This document shows positions 17,619 to 26,514 of a stretch of 64,000 nt of DNA, in pieces. Each line of letters opens with the position of its first letter. Positions within the stretch are counted from its first letter, which is position 1. The notes below the pieces were generated by a model. It searched no databases, was not told where the DNA came from, and was given only the letters and a program-made list of their open reading frames with translations. Source of the DNA: Roseiarcus sp035656495 (GTDB taxonomy: Bacteria > Pseudomonadota > Alphaproteobacteria > Rhizobiales > Beijerinckiaceae); contig DASRSL010000089.1 in NCBI GenBank assembly GCA_035656495.1, forward strand, positions 62,001 through 126,000. The letters are read 5' to 3'. The translations under genes and the position numbers were made by a program.

Positions 17619-18625
17619 GACCCGGTCTTGCCCGACTTGCCCTCCGCCACTCCGCCGGACCAGCGCGCGATCGCGGGAACGATACCGTCAGGCAGCATAT
17701 AGACGATGAGAATCATCAGCGCGCCGTACAGGATCCACTGCACTTCCGGGCGCACATAAGCGCGCAAAATGACCGGCGCAATTCCGAATACGAGGCCGCC
17801 GACGAGCGGACCTGCGAGTGTCCCCTTGCCGCCGGCGATCACCATGATGACCATGGTCACCGTATTGAGAAACATGAAGATCATGGGGTCGATGATGAGA
17901 ATGTAATGGGCGTAGAGGCTCCCGGCCGCGCCCGCGATCGCGCCCGACACCACCGCGGCGAGCACGAGATATTTCGTGACGCTGACGCCGACCGAAAGCG
18001 CCAGCGTCTCGTTCTCGCGCAGCGCGATCATCGCACGGCCGAATGGTGACTTCACGAGCTGCTCGATGACCACATAGGCGAGCGCGATGAATGCGAGGAC
18101 GAGGTAGTAATTGCCAATCTTGCCCCACAGCGTGATCGAACCGGTCCAGTCGAAGCCGAGCGTGATCGGCGGAATATTGGAAAGCGCGAGGGGACCATTG
18201 GTGAGTTCGACCCAGTTCAGCGCGACGAGGCGCACGACCTCGGCGAAACTGATCGTGACGATCACGAAATATGCGCCCCGCACGCGGAACGCGAGCTTGC
18301 CGATGAGAAAGCCGCAAATGCCTGAGGCGATGATGCCGAACAGGAGACCGACGAAAGCCGGCCACGGGCCGTGGGTGACCTCGAAGCCGAAGATCGTCAC
18401 GGTGAAGCCGAGCGAGGTCAGCGCGCTGACATAAGCGCCGATGCCGAAGAAGGCGGCATGGCCGAGGCTCAGTTGCCCTGCATATCCGAGCAAAAGATTG
18501 AGGCTCATCGCGGCGATGATGAAGATGCCGGTCACGATAAGCTCATTGAGGTAGTACTGATCCCTCATCCAGACAGGCAGCAGCACGAAGAACGCGAGCG
18601 CGGCGACGGGGAAAAGCCGCTTCAT
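17615..18625 (-). CDS. livM: Branched-chain amino acid-type ABC transporter permease LivM
   Basis: The 336-residue integral membrane protein has about nine hydrophobic segments and the LivM motif LLGYAGQLSLGHAAFFGIGAY near residue 50. The late conserved GGKGTLAGPLVGG loop contacts the ATPase. It overlaps livH and livG by 4 bases each (ATGA), so the operon is translationally coupled. Confidence 0.93.
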   Translation of the reverse strand: MKRLFPVAALAFFVLLPVWMRDQYYLNELIVTGIFIIAAMSLNLLLGYAGQLSLGHAAFFGIGAYVSALTSLGFTVTIFGFEVTHGPWPAFVGLLFGIIASGICGFLIGKLAFRVRGAYFVIVTISFAEVVRLVALNWVELTNGPLALSNIPPITLGFDWTGSITLWGKIGNYYLVLAFIALAYVVIEQLVKSPFGRAMIALRENETLALSVGVSVTKYLVLAAVVSGAIAGAAGSLYAHYILIIDPMIFMFLNTVTMVIMVIAGGKGTLAGPLVGGLVFGIAPVILRAYVRPEVQWILYGALMILIVYMLPDGIVPAIARWSGGVAEGKSGKTGS

Positions 18626-19494
18626 CCCACCCGCTCCGACCGCGCGAAGAGCCCCGTCGGCCTGATCAGGAGCACGAGAATGATGATGACGAACCCCATC
18701 GCGTCGCGGTAGCCCGACGAAATGTATCCGGCGCCGATCTCTTCGGCGAGGGCGAGGATGAAGCCGCCGATCGTCGCGCCCGTTATGTTCCCGAGGCCGC
18801 CGAGAATGACGATCGCGAACGCCTTGAGCGAAGCAGGGTCGCCCATGTTCGGCGTCACCACGAAAACAGGCCCGAGCAGGGCGCCGGCGGCGGCGGCCAG
18901 TCCGGATCCGATGGCGAAGGTGATCGTGTAGATGCGGTTGACCTGCACCCCCATCAGCGCCGCGGTCGCGTTGTCCTGGAAGGTCGCCCGCATCGCCTTG
19001 CCGAGGCGCGTTCGCTGGATCAGGAAATAGACCCCGGCAATGAGAAGGAGCGCGACCCCGAGCACGACGACCCGCAGCCAGGAGATCGAGACCGGACCGA
19101 GCACGAGCGGTGCGTTGCCGAAAGGGGTCGGCACCGACTTGGCGACGCTACCCCAGATCAGCACCTCCGCGTTCTGCATGACGATCCAGGCGCCGATCAT
19201 GATGAGCATCGTCGTGTCGATGTCGGCGTCGCGCTTCGGCCTCAGGAGGACAAGCTCGATGACGCCGCCGAGCGCGACGCCAGCGGCGATGGCAAGCGGA
19301 ATGGCGAGATAGAAGTTGACGCCGGCGCGCGTGACGAACAGCACCATCATATAGGCGCCGAAGGCGTAGAGCTCGCCGTGCGTGAAATTGACGATCCGCA
19401 TGATGCCGAAGATCAGCGTCAGCCCGATGCCGAGCAGAGCATACGTCCCGCCCATGATCGCAGCGTTGGCGAGATGTTGCAGGAGTTCGGTCAC
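18622..19494 (-). CDS. livH: Branched-chain amino acid-type ABC transporter permease LivH
   Basis: The 290-residue permease starts MTELLQHLANAAIMGGTYALLGIGLTLIFGIM-, the standard LivH N-terminus, and shows VNFTHGELYAFGAY and GGLGNITGATIGG. GTG 19494 is chosen because family homology begins there; a TTG at 19521 would add nine residues, and neither start has a strong ribosome site. It is separated from the binding-protein gene by a stem-loop, a common way to make more binding protein than permease. Confidence 0.9.
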   Translation of the reverse strand: MTELLQHLANAAIMGGTYALLGIGLTLIFGIMRIVNFTHGELYAFGAYMMVLFVTRAGVNFYLAIPLAIAAGVALGGVIELVLLRPKRDADIDTTMLIMIGAWIVMQNAEVLIWGSVAKSVPTPFGNAPLVLGPVSISWLRVVVLGVALLLIAGVYFLIQRTRLGKAMRATFQDNATAALMGVQVNRIYTITFAIGSGLAAAAGALLGPVFVVTPNMGDPASLKAFAIVILGGLGNITGATIGGFILALAEEIGAGYISSGYRDAMGFVIIILVLLIRPTGLFARSERVG

Positions 19495-19563
19495 AGGGAT
19501 CGTCTTATGGTCCGCGGGCAATACGACCGGTTGCGCCCGAGGCGTCGGCGCCGATCCAGCGTT

Positions 19564-19583
19564 CCGCCGGCCGAAGCCGGCGG
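19564..19583 (-). promoter_or_regulatory. Strong stem-loop between binding-protein gene and livH
   Basis: CCGCCGGC (19564-19571) and GCCGGCGG (19576-19583) form a perfect 8-bp stem; the minus-strand RNA loop is UUCG closed by C-G, an unusually stable tetraloop. No T run follows, so mRNA processing or stabilisation of the upstream binding-protein message is more likely than full termination. Confidence 0.5.
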
Positions 19584-19652
19584 GCGCCGCCTGAAGTTAC
19601 GGTTGAAGAGCGGGCAGGTGGACCCCGGCCGCCGCCGCTTTTCCAGCCGCAG

Positions 19653-20810
19653 TCAGAGGCTGGGCTTGACGATCTTGCCGTCTTTGATCTCGACGAGCGT
19701 GCCGGTCGCCATGTACTGCCCGCTCTCCTTGCCGGCGGGCCCATCCTTGATGAACTTCACGTCGCCGTTGATCGTCGGAACGTCGATTTTCCAGAAGGCG
19801 TCCTTGATCTCGGCAGGGTCGGCCTTGCCCGCCTTCTCGATGGCTGCGGCGATCACGTGGATGCCGTCGTATCCGCGATAGCTCTCCGTGAGGCCTGCCT
19901 TGTCGTAGCCCTTGTCGCCCCAGGCCTTGATGAAACGGGCGGCGAGATCGGGATGCGGCGACGTTTCCGGCATCCAGGGAGCGAAGAACACGAGGTGCAT
20001 CGTATTGTTGGCGGCCGCGCCGGCCTGCTCGATCAGCTGGTCCGGAGCCTGTGAGCCGCCTGTGGTGATGATCTTCTTGTCAAGGCCGAGCGCGGCCGCC
20101 TGTTTGAGCAAAAGGGTCAGCTGATCGACGAAGGTCGTCACGATCAGCGCGTCGGCGTCGGATGCCTTGACCTTCGCCAGCTGCGCGCTGACGTCCTGAT
20201 CGTCCTCGCCCATCGTCTCCTTGAGGCCGACTGCAACGCCGTTCTTGGCGAACATCTTGGAGAAGTCGTCGATCGTGCCGCGACCCCAGTCGTTGTTGAT
20301 CGCGAGGAAATCGACTTTCTTGATGCCGAGCTTCGGCACCAGCTTCTCGAACATCGCCGCCTCGACCCAGGATGGCGGCGAGATGCGGAAGATGTAGGGA
20401 TTGCCCTGGGTCGTGATCTTGCTGGCCGAGGACGTCTCGACGAGCATCGGCACCTGGTATTGCATGAGCTTCGGCATGACCGCGAGCGTCAGGCTCGACC
20501 CCCACGCGCCGAGGATGACCGGCACGTGATCGCGGTCGATGAGCTTCTCTGCGACCGAGGCGGCCTGTGTCGGATTGCTCTTGTTGTCTTCGACGACAAG
20601 CTCGATTTTCGAGCCCAGCACGCCGCCCTTGGCGTTGATTTCCTCGGCGGCGATCTGGGCCCCTTCGACAATATAGTTTCCGGACGCGGCGAAGGCGCCG
20701 GTCAGCGGCTGGTCGACGCCGATTTTGATCGGATCGGCGAAAGCCACGCCGGCGAGCGCCGTCAGGAGCGGCGCGGCGGCGAGGGTCAAGAGCAGTCGGG
20801 ATTTCAACAT
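19653..20810 (-). CDS. Periplasmic substrate-binding protein of the liv-type ABC transporter
   Basis: The 385-residue protein has a Sec signal peptide (MLKSRLLLTLAAAPLLTALAG, cleavage near AFA-DP) followed by a type I periplasmic binding fold: IKIGVDQPLTGAFAASGNYIVEGAQIAAEEINAKGGVLG is the classic start of Liv/amide-binding proteins. ATG 20810 is used because the signal peptide starts there; the open frame to 20903 has no such features. It begins the liv operon. The ligand is not predictable by eye. Confidence 0.9.
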   Translation of the reverse strand: MLKSRLLLTLAAAPLLTALAGVAFADPIKIGVDQPLTGAFAASGNYIVEGAQIAAEEINAKGGVLGSKIELVVEDNKSNPTQAASVAEKLIDRDHVPVILGAWGSSLTLAVMPKLMQYQVPMLVETSSASKITTQGNPYIFRISPPSWVEAAMFEKLVPKLGIKKVDFLAINNDWGRGTIDDFSKMFAKNGVAVGLKETMGEDDQDVSAQLAKVKASDADALIVTTFVDQLTLLLKQAAALGLDKKIITTGGSQAPDQLIEQAGAAANNTMHLVFFAPWMPETSPHPDLAARFIKAWGDKGYDKAGLTESYRGYDGIHVIAAAIEKAGKADPAEIKDAFWKIDVPTINGDVKFIKDGPAGKESGQYMATGTLVEIKDGKIVKPSL

Positions 20811-20943
20811 GCGGTTCCTCCCATCTCGGAACATTGGCCCGGGCGTCAGCGAGGCGCGGTGAAAGGGCGCGATCGAGCCTAAATCATTGTATGTTCCCGT
20901 CAATAGAACCTTTCGACGCCTTCGAGGGGCGTTTTGCTGCTGA

Positions 20944-21969
20944 TCAATTCGCCCCGATGAGCAGGCGGTAGCGGAACTGATCGACGATGACGGCCAGGAT
21001 CAGCAGCACGCCCAACAGAACCATCTGCATGTACGAGCCGATCTGCATAAGGTCCATGCCGTTCTGGATGAGCACGATAAAAAAGGCGCCCAGCACCACA
21101 CCTTCGACGCGACCGATGCCGCCGCGAAGGGACACTCCGCCGATGACGCAGGCGGCGATCGATTGAAGCGCGATCGTTCCGCCAAGATTGGCCTCGCCCG
21201 ACTCGACGCGCGCCGTCAGCAGCAAGCCATCGATCGACGCTAGGAGCGCGCTCGAGGCGTACGCGACCAGCAAGGTCGCCGCGGTGTTGATCCCAGAGAG
21301 CTTGGCGGCCTTCACATTGCCGCCGACCGCGTAGAGATGCCTGCCGAATCGGCTCCCGTACAGGAAGATCGCGACGACGGCGATGGCCGCGATCGCGATG
21401 GCGACCGTAACCGGCACTCCAAAAATGCGGCCGAAGCCGAATGTGTCTCCGAAGGCGTGCGGAAATCCGGTCACCGGCACGCCGCCAGTGAGAAACAGCG
21501 CGACGCCGGCGCCGACGGACTGCACGCCAAGCGTCATGATGAAGGGGGAGACGCCGAAGGCCGCGACTCCGGTTCCATTGATCAGCCCGATGAGCAGCGC
21601 AACCGCCATGGCGCCGAGGCAGCCGGCGGCCATGATAAGTCCGAGGGAGTTGGGAACGGCCGCCATGACCGAGATCATGATCATCGCCGAAGTGACCGAA
21701 GTCAAAGCGATTGTCGTTCCGACCGCGAGGTCGAACCCGCCCGTCAGCAATACGATCATCTGGCCGAGCGATACGAGCACCAGATAGACCGATTGCCTCG
21801 CGACATTGACGATATTCTGCGCGGTGAGGAATTGCGACGAGGCGAGGGTGAAGACCACGAGGGCGGCGACAAGAAAGAACGGCAGCACGCCGACGCGCAT
21901 AACCAATAGTTTCGCGGCATGGGCAGCGCGAAAGCGCGCGCGAACCGAGGTTGTCGTCTCAACGCTCAC
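20944..21969 (-). CDS. Sugar-type ABC transporter permease (RbsC/TorT-linked type)
   Basis: The 341-residue membrane protein of the BPD_transp_2 family has roughly ten hydrophobic segments, with QMIVLLTGGFDLAVGTTIALTSV, AVGGNVKAAKLSGIN and the RGGIGRVEGVVLGAFFIVLIQNGMDLM end typical of RbsC. Its ATG overlaps the ATPase stop by 4 bases. It is the last gene of the binding protein-ATPase-permease set that follows pxpC. Confidence 0.92.
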   Translation of the reverse strand: MSVETTTSVRARFRAAHAAKLLVMRVGVLPFFLVAALVVFTLASSQFLTAQNIVNVARQSVYLVLVSLGQMIVLLTGGFDLAVGTTIALTSVTSAMIMISVMAAVPNSLGLIMAAGCLGAMAVALLIGLINGTGVAAFGVSPFIMTLGVQSVGAGVALFLTGGVPVTGFPHAFGDTFGFGRIFGVPVTVAIAIAAIAVVAIFLYGSRFGRHLYAVGGNVKAAKLSGINTAATLLVAYASSALLASIDGLLLTARVESGEANLGGTIALQSIAACVIGGVSLRGGIGRVEGVVLGAFFIVLIQNGMDLMQIGSYMQMVLLGVLLILAVIVDQFRYRLLIGAN

Positions 21970-23459
21970 GCGGCCGCCTTCCTGCGCTCAAAGAAGTGTG
22001 GGAGAACCGCCGCCTCGTTGATCTCCTCGCCTTCCAGTTCGGCGCTGATCTGGCCCGCAGAAAAAATCAACAACCGGTGTGAGAGGCTCATCGCCTCCTG
22101 CAGGTCGGAGGAGATCACAACGACGGCTTTCCCGCTTTCCGCAAGCGACTTGATCAAGCCATAGAGCTGTGCTCTGGCGCCCATGTCGACCCCTACCGTC
22201 GGCTCGTCGAGCACGTAGATCGCATAGTCGCGGCCGAATCCCTTGCCAAACAGCACCTTTTGCTGATTGCCGCCGGAGAGCTGAGAAACGAGGCGGCCTA
22301 TCATATAGCGATCGAGTCCGACGGTCTTGGCGATCCCTGCGATCGCATCGAAGGCTCGCCGCCCTCGCAGGCCGCCTCTTCCGAGCATGCCGAGCGCGAT
22401 ATTGTCGGACCCGCTTGCCGCGAGCACCAGCCCTTCGTTCTTCCGGTCGGGCGGAAGATAATGCACGCCGGCCGCGATGATCTCGGCCGTCCGTGCGCCC
22501 GTCGTTTCCTTGCCGTTGAGGACGACTGTGCCGCCCAGCGTTCGGTTGAGGCCCATCACCGCGCGCCAGACCCGCGACTTGCCCGAACCGACGAGGCCCG
22601 CGAATCCGGTCACCTCTCCGGCCCGGATCGCGAAGCTCGCGCCCGCCACGCCAGCGGCGCGCAACCCTTCGACTCTCAGGACTTCAGGTCCGCCGGGTCG
22701 TCCGATGGCTGGATAGATGCCGCCGATGACGCGCCCGGTCATCATGGCGAGCAATTCATCCTCCGACAGTCCGGCCGCGGGGACAGTGCCCAGATTGCGT
22801 CCGTCGCGAAGCACGGTGATCCGGTCCGCGACCCGCTGAAACTCGTGGATGCGGTGGGAGATGTAAATGATCCCCACGCCTCTCGCTTTCAGCCGGGCGA
22901 TGAGGCCGAACAGGACTTCCGTCTCGCGATCGGTAAGCGACGCGGTTGGCTCATCGAGAATAAGGACTCGCATGGCGCCGCGCATCGCCTTGGCGATCTC
23001 CACCAATTGCTGTTCGCCGCGCGAAAGTTGCGAGACGGATCTGTCCAGATCGATGTGGCGTTCAAGCGCGGCGAACAGCGCCTCCGCTCTTCGGCGCCCC
23101 GCGCCTCCTCGCAGGAAGCCGGCGGTCGCCGGCTCCTCGCCTAGGACCAGATTCTCGAGGACGGTTTGAGTGGGGACGAGGGAGAATTCTTGGAAGACGG
23201 CCGAGACGCCCAGTTTGCGGGCGTTTCGCACCGTGAAAAGCGTCACGGGTTCGCCCCCGATTTCGACCGAACCGCTGGTCGGCGGCGTGGCGCCGGCAAG
23301 GACCGAAATCAGAGTGGATTTGCCCGCGCCGTTCTCGCCGAACAACACATGGACCTCGCCTGCTTCGAGGGCGAAGTCCACGTGATCGAGCGCGACGACG
23401 CCCGGATAACGTTTGGTGAGGCCGCGCGCTTCGACAATCGGTTTTTGAGGATCGGCCAT
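21966..23459 (-). CDS. Sugar-type ABC transporter ATPase with two ABC domains (RbsA-like)
   Basis: The 497-residue protein has two ABC cassettes. The first has Walker A GENGAGKST, signature LSRGEQQLVEIAKAM and Walker B LILDEPTAS. The second has a degenerate Walker A, GLVGSGKSRV, with signature LSGGNQQKVLFGKG and YVLDEPTVGVD. One intact and one degenerate cassette is normal for RbsA/MglA ATPases. It lies 58 bases after the binding-protein gene. Confidence 0.93.
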   Translation of the reverse strand: MADPQKPIVEARGLTKRYPGVVALDHVDFALEAGEVHVLFGENGAGKSTLISVLAGATPPTSGSVEIGGEPVTLFTVRNARKLGVSAVFQEFSLVPTQTVLENLVLGEEPATAGFLRGGAGRRRAEALFAALERHIDLDRSVSQLSRGEQQLVEIAKAMRGAMRVLILDEPTASLTDRETEVLFGLIARLKARGVGIIYISHRIHEFQRVADRITVLRDGRNLGTVPAAGLSEDELLAMMTGRVIGGIYPAIGRPGGPEVLRVEGLRAAGVAGASFAIRAGEVTGFAGLVGSGKSRVWRAVMGLNRTLGGTVVLNGKETTGARTAEIIAAGVHYLPPDRKNEGLVLAASGSDNIALGMLGRGGLRGRRAFDAIAGIAKTVGLDRYMIGRLVSQLSGGNQQKVLFGKGFGRDYAIYVLDEPTVGVDMGARAQLYGLIKSLAESGKAVVVISSDLQEAMSLSHRLLIFSAGQISAELEGEEINEAAVLPHFFERRKAAA

Positions 23460-23517
23460 GCCCGGCGCAACGAAAAGGACGCCGGCCCACGGCCGACGTC
23501 CGCGAGGATTAACGTGC

Positions 23518-24588
23518 TCAGTTGACCTTGAATACGGCCTTGAAGTCGCTCGGCGGGAGGATGTTGTCGTGCGGAACGGTCTTTAGGTTTGACTTGTCGA
23601 CGACGAAGATCTTGGGCCCCACGTGCTTGATGAGGTCCTTGCCTTCGAGGAGTCGGGTCGCCTGGTCCATGGCGATCCGGCCCTGAATAACCATGGAGTC
23701 GGCCGGCGCCGCCGCGATGAAGCCGCGTTCGATCCCGTCATAGACTCCGGGCGTCATGTAGAAAGCCAGAAGGCCGATCTTGTCGGTGAGGCCGCGCTCG
23801 CGCAACAGCCCGATCGAGGCCTCGGCGGTGACGGCAGTTCCCGCGATGTATTTGATGTCGGGGTTGGCCTGAAGCACGTCTTCCACGAGCTTGAGCTGCA
23901 CTTCCTTCCCGGTGTCGCCGTATTTGGGCTCGAGCACCTGGACGGCGCTTCCCTTCACGGCGTCCATGAAACCCTTGTTGGCGGTTTCGACCCAGCCGGC
24001 GCCCGCGGGACCTGGGAACCAGCCGACCTTGACCGGCGGCGAGCCGGCCGGATGCTTCTCGGCGAGGTATTGGCCGGTGGTGTGACCCATCGTGTAGAAG
24101 GAAACGAGCGACTTCGCCGAGATATCGGGCGAGTTGATGCCGTTGATTACGTCGATGACCGGTATGTTCTTCGAATGCAGCTCCTTGACCAGATTGTTGA
24201 GCCCATCGGCCGAGATGGCGCCGATGACGACCGCCTGCGCGCCGTTGGCGACGCAATCCTCGATCTGGGAAATCTGTTTGTTGAGTTCGGTGTAGCCGCC
24301 CGCCTCGACGAGGTTCATCGAGACTCCCAAGCGCTTGGCCTCGTCGACGACGCCATAGTCGACGCCGAGCCAGTAGGCGTCCTTCATGTGCGGGAACGAC
24401 ACGCAGATCTTCCACGGCTTCGACGCCTTGTCGAGCGGCACATACTCGACCGGCGCGACCTTTCCGTTGGGGTCGAAAGGCGGAGTGACTTCCTCGGCCT
24501 TGTACGGAAACCACTCGGCCGCTGACGCGGACGCGGCTGCGGCAATCCCTGCGACGCCTGCCAAGACTGCGAGTGCAAGGGCTTTCAT
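23518..24588 (-). CDS. TorT-like periplasmic binding protein of an ABC transporter
   Basis: The 356-residue protein has a signal peptide (residues 1 to about 24, ending ASASAAEW). Its body matches TorT, the TMAO-sensing relative of RbsB: KPWKICVSFPHMKDAYWLGVDYG, LVEAGGYTELNKQISQIEDC, FYTMGHTTGQYLAE and GWFPGPAGAGWVE all align with TorT blocks. Here it is linked to an ABC permease and ATPase rather than to a TorS kinase, so a transport role is inferred. Gene order places it right after pxpC in a long minus-strand operon. Confidence 0.88.
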   Translation of the reverse strand: MKALALAVLAGVAGIAAAASASAAEWFPYKAEEVTPPFDPNGKVAPVEYVPLDKASKPWKICVSFPHMKDAYWLGVDYGVVDEAKRLGVSMNLVEAGGYTELNKQISQIEDCVANGAQAVVIGAISADGLNNLVKELHSKNIPVIDVINGINSPDISAKSLVSFYTMGHTTGQYLAEKHPAGSPPVKVGWFPGPAGAGWVETANKGFMDAVKGSAVQVLEPKYGDTGKEVQLKLVEDVLQANPDIKYIAGTAVTAEASIGLLRERGLTDKIGLLAFYMTPGVYDGIERGFIAAAPADSMVIQGRIAMDQATRLLEGKDLIKHVGPKIFVVDKSNLKTVPHDNILPPSDFKAVFKVN

Positions 24589-24651
24589 TTTGTCTCCTCC
24601 TCGTTAGGGCGTTGCCGCCTTTATTCCTTTGTCACATCGGCCGGCCAGCGT

Positions 24652-25626
24652 TCAGGAAAGGCTTTCCTTCACCCTGGCCGCCATCGCTTTCCGCTCCGCC
24701 CGCGCCTTCAAGGCGGTCTCCATGTCGACTTTGACGAAGCGCGTGGCCTGGTGCGGTTGCAACTGGCCGATGAGATCCATGTCGGCCGAGATGACGGTTC
24801 CGAGCATGAAATAGCCGCCGCCCGAAACCGCGTCGCGGTGAAGGACAATGGGTTCCGTGCCTCCGGGAACCTGGATCGATCCGTACGGGTAGCAGCTGTC
24901 GACGATGTTGGAAGGATCCGAGCCGGCGCCGAACGGCGGCTTCCTCGGAACGAACGACAGGGCGCGGCCGCCGCGGAAGCGATATCCGATTCGATCGGCC
25001 TCGGGCGCGACCTTCCAAAGGTCCTCGAAGAAGGTTTGGCCCGCCTCTTCCATCAGACGATGCCAGTAGAGGCCCGGCAGCACGCGCAGTTCGGGCGTTC
25101 GGTTGACCTCGAAGCGAAGCTTCGGCGGCACGCTCCGACCTGACTTCGAATCGCCGGATTGCGGTCCCACCTCGATCCGATCGCCGGCCTTCAGGGCCCG
25201 ACCCTCGAAGCCGCCGAGCGCGCCAAGCGGATAGGTGGAGCGCGAGCCGAGCACAAGGGGCACGTCGACGCCCCCCGACACCGCGATATAGGCGCGAGCG
25301 CCGGCTTTCAGGTAGCCGAACGACAACGTCTGGCCCGACTTCACCACGAACGACATCCAGTTTGGCTGCTCGGCGCCGTCGACCTTGGGCGGCATGTTCG
25401 CGCCACACACGGCCACGACGGCATCGCGGTCGAACAAGATGGCCGGACCCTGAAACACCGCCTCGAGCGCCGCCGCGCCGACCGGGTTGCCAACAAGCAG
25501 GTTCGCCGCGGCGAGCGAAAACTTGTCCATGCCGCCCGATTCCGGGATGCCGAGATGGTAATAACCCGGCCGCCCGAGATCCTGAACGGTGGTGGAGAGG
25601 CCCGGCTTCACAATTTCAAGCGCCAT
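24652..25626 (-). CDS. pxpC: Biotin-dependent carboxyltransferase / 5-oxoprolinase subunit PxpC (KipA-like)
   Basis: The 324-residue protein is of the AHS2/KipA family: MALEIVKPGLSTTVQDLGRPGYYHLGIPESGGMDKFSLAAAN is the standard start, with GANMPPK, FGYLKAGARAYIAVSGG and the late GGTEPIVLHRDAVSGGGY. The same fold forms one half of the carboxyltransferase domain of urea carboxylase. It overlaps pxpB by 11 bases. In classical PxpABC it helps hydrolyse 5-oxoproline with ATP; here neighbouring biotin carboxylase and BCCP genes suggest a biotin-linked reaction. Confidence 0.88.
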   Translation of the reverse strand: MALEIVKPGLSTTVQDLGRPGYYHLGIPESGGMDKFSLAAANLLVGNPVGAAALEAVFQGPAILFDRDAVVAVCGANMPPKVDGAEQPNWMSFVVKSGQTLSFGYLKAGARAYIAVSGGVDVPLVLGSRSTYPLGALGGFEGRALKAGDRIEVGPQSGDSKSGRSVPPKLRFEVNRTPELRVLPGLYWHRLMEEAGQTFFEDLWKVAPEADRIGYRFRGGRALSFVPRKPPFGAGSDPSNIVDSCYPYGSIQVPGGTEPIVLHRDAVSGGGYFMLGTVISADMDLIGQLQPHQATRFVKVDMETALKARAERKAMAARVKESLS

Positions 25627-26491
25627 GGAGCACCCCCAGAAGCTTTTCGTTGGTCGCCGCCGGACGTGCGTGGAACTCGTCGAGCGAAAATGTTGCGGGC
25701 CGCATCCTCGGCTCGAAGCGGCCGACGTTCACCATCTCCAGAGCCGCGTCGTAACCGAGGCGGTCCACCGGCTTGAACTTCACGATGTCGCCCGGCTTGA
25801 AGAAAATCATGAAGTCGCGCAGGTACGATACTTCCTGTTTGGGGTCGTAGATAGGCATCGGCGTGATGCCGAAGAGCTGGTATCCGCCGGCCCCGCGAAC
25901 AGAGTAGATGCACCCGAAACAGCCGCCGTGGCCGACGGTGAGCTTTGGCGTGTCGGTCCTCGGCCGCAGGTATTTCGGGACCTCGATCTGCTTCTCCCGC
26001 TCAACCATCTGATACATGAACGGCAGCCCGGCGACGAAGCCGACCATCGAAACGAACCACGGCGCGCCAGAATGCGCCTGGATGAAGTCATCGACGCTGC
26101 CATAGTTGTTGATCCGGGCCGCGTATTCGAGATCGGTCCCGGTTGGGTCCTGATGGCGCTCCCGAAATCGCATGAGCGTCTCGTGCGTCCACGGATCGTT
26201 GTAATAGACAGGAACCTCTACAATGCGGGTGGATAGTGTATGCTCGCTCTTGGCCGCCGCCGACTCGAGGCGCTTGAGCTCGGCCAGCATGTCGTCAGGA
26301 CGGATGAGATCCGGATCGAAGCGGATCTGATAGGAGGCGTTGGCCGGGCAGATTTCGGTGACGCCCTTGATCCGGCTCTCGCGCACCGCGTTCGTCATCG
26401 AAAGGGATTTGAAGAAGGCGTCGAGCGACATTTCCTCGTCGACCTCGACGAAGATGTGATCGTCTCCTCCGAACGAATATCTGGTCTCCAT
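25616..26491 (-). CDS. pxpB: 5-oxoprolinase subunit PxpB / allophanate hydrolase subunit 1 family (KipI-like)
   Basis: The 291-residue AHS1/KipI-family protein has family blocks RIVEVPVYYND, VDDFIQAHSGAPWFVSMVGFVAGLPFMYQM and YSVRGAGGYQLFGITPMPIYDP. In urea carboxylase the equivalent segment is half of the carboxyltransferase. ATG 26491 has GGAGG upstream and gives a standard start. It overlaps pxpC, indicating coupled synthesis of a PxpB-PxpC complex. At 291 residues it is longer than E. coli PxpB (~218), with an extended N-terminal region. Confidence 0.87.
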   Translation of the reverse strand: METRYSFGGDDHIFVEVDEEMSLDAFFKSLSMTNAVRESRIKGVTEICPANASYQIRFDPDLIRPDDMLAELKRLESAAAKSEHTLSTRIVEVPVYYNDPWTHETLMRFRERHQDPTGTDLEYAARINNYGSVDDFIQAHSGAPWFVSMVGFVAGLPFMYQMVEREKQIEVPKYLRPRTDTPKLTVGHGGCFGCIYSVRGAGGYQLFGITPMPIYDPKQEVSYLRDFMIFFKPGDIVKFKPVDRLGYDAALEMVNVGRFEPRMRPATFSLDEFHARPAATNEKLLGVLHGA

Positions 26492-26514
26492 CCCCGTCCT
26501 CCCTCCGGCTTCCC

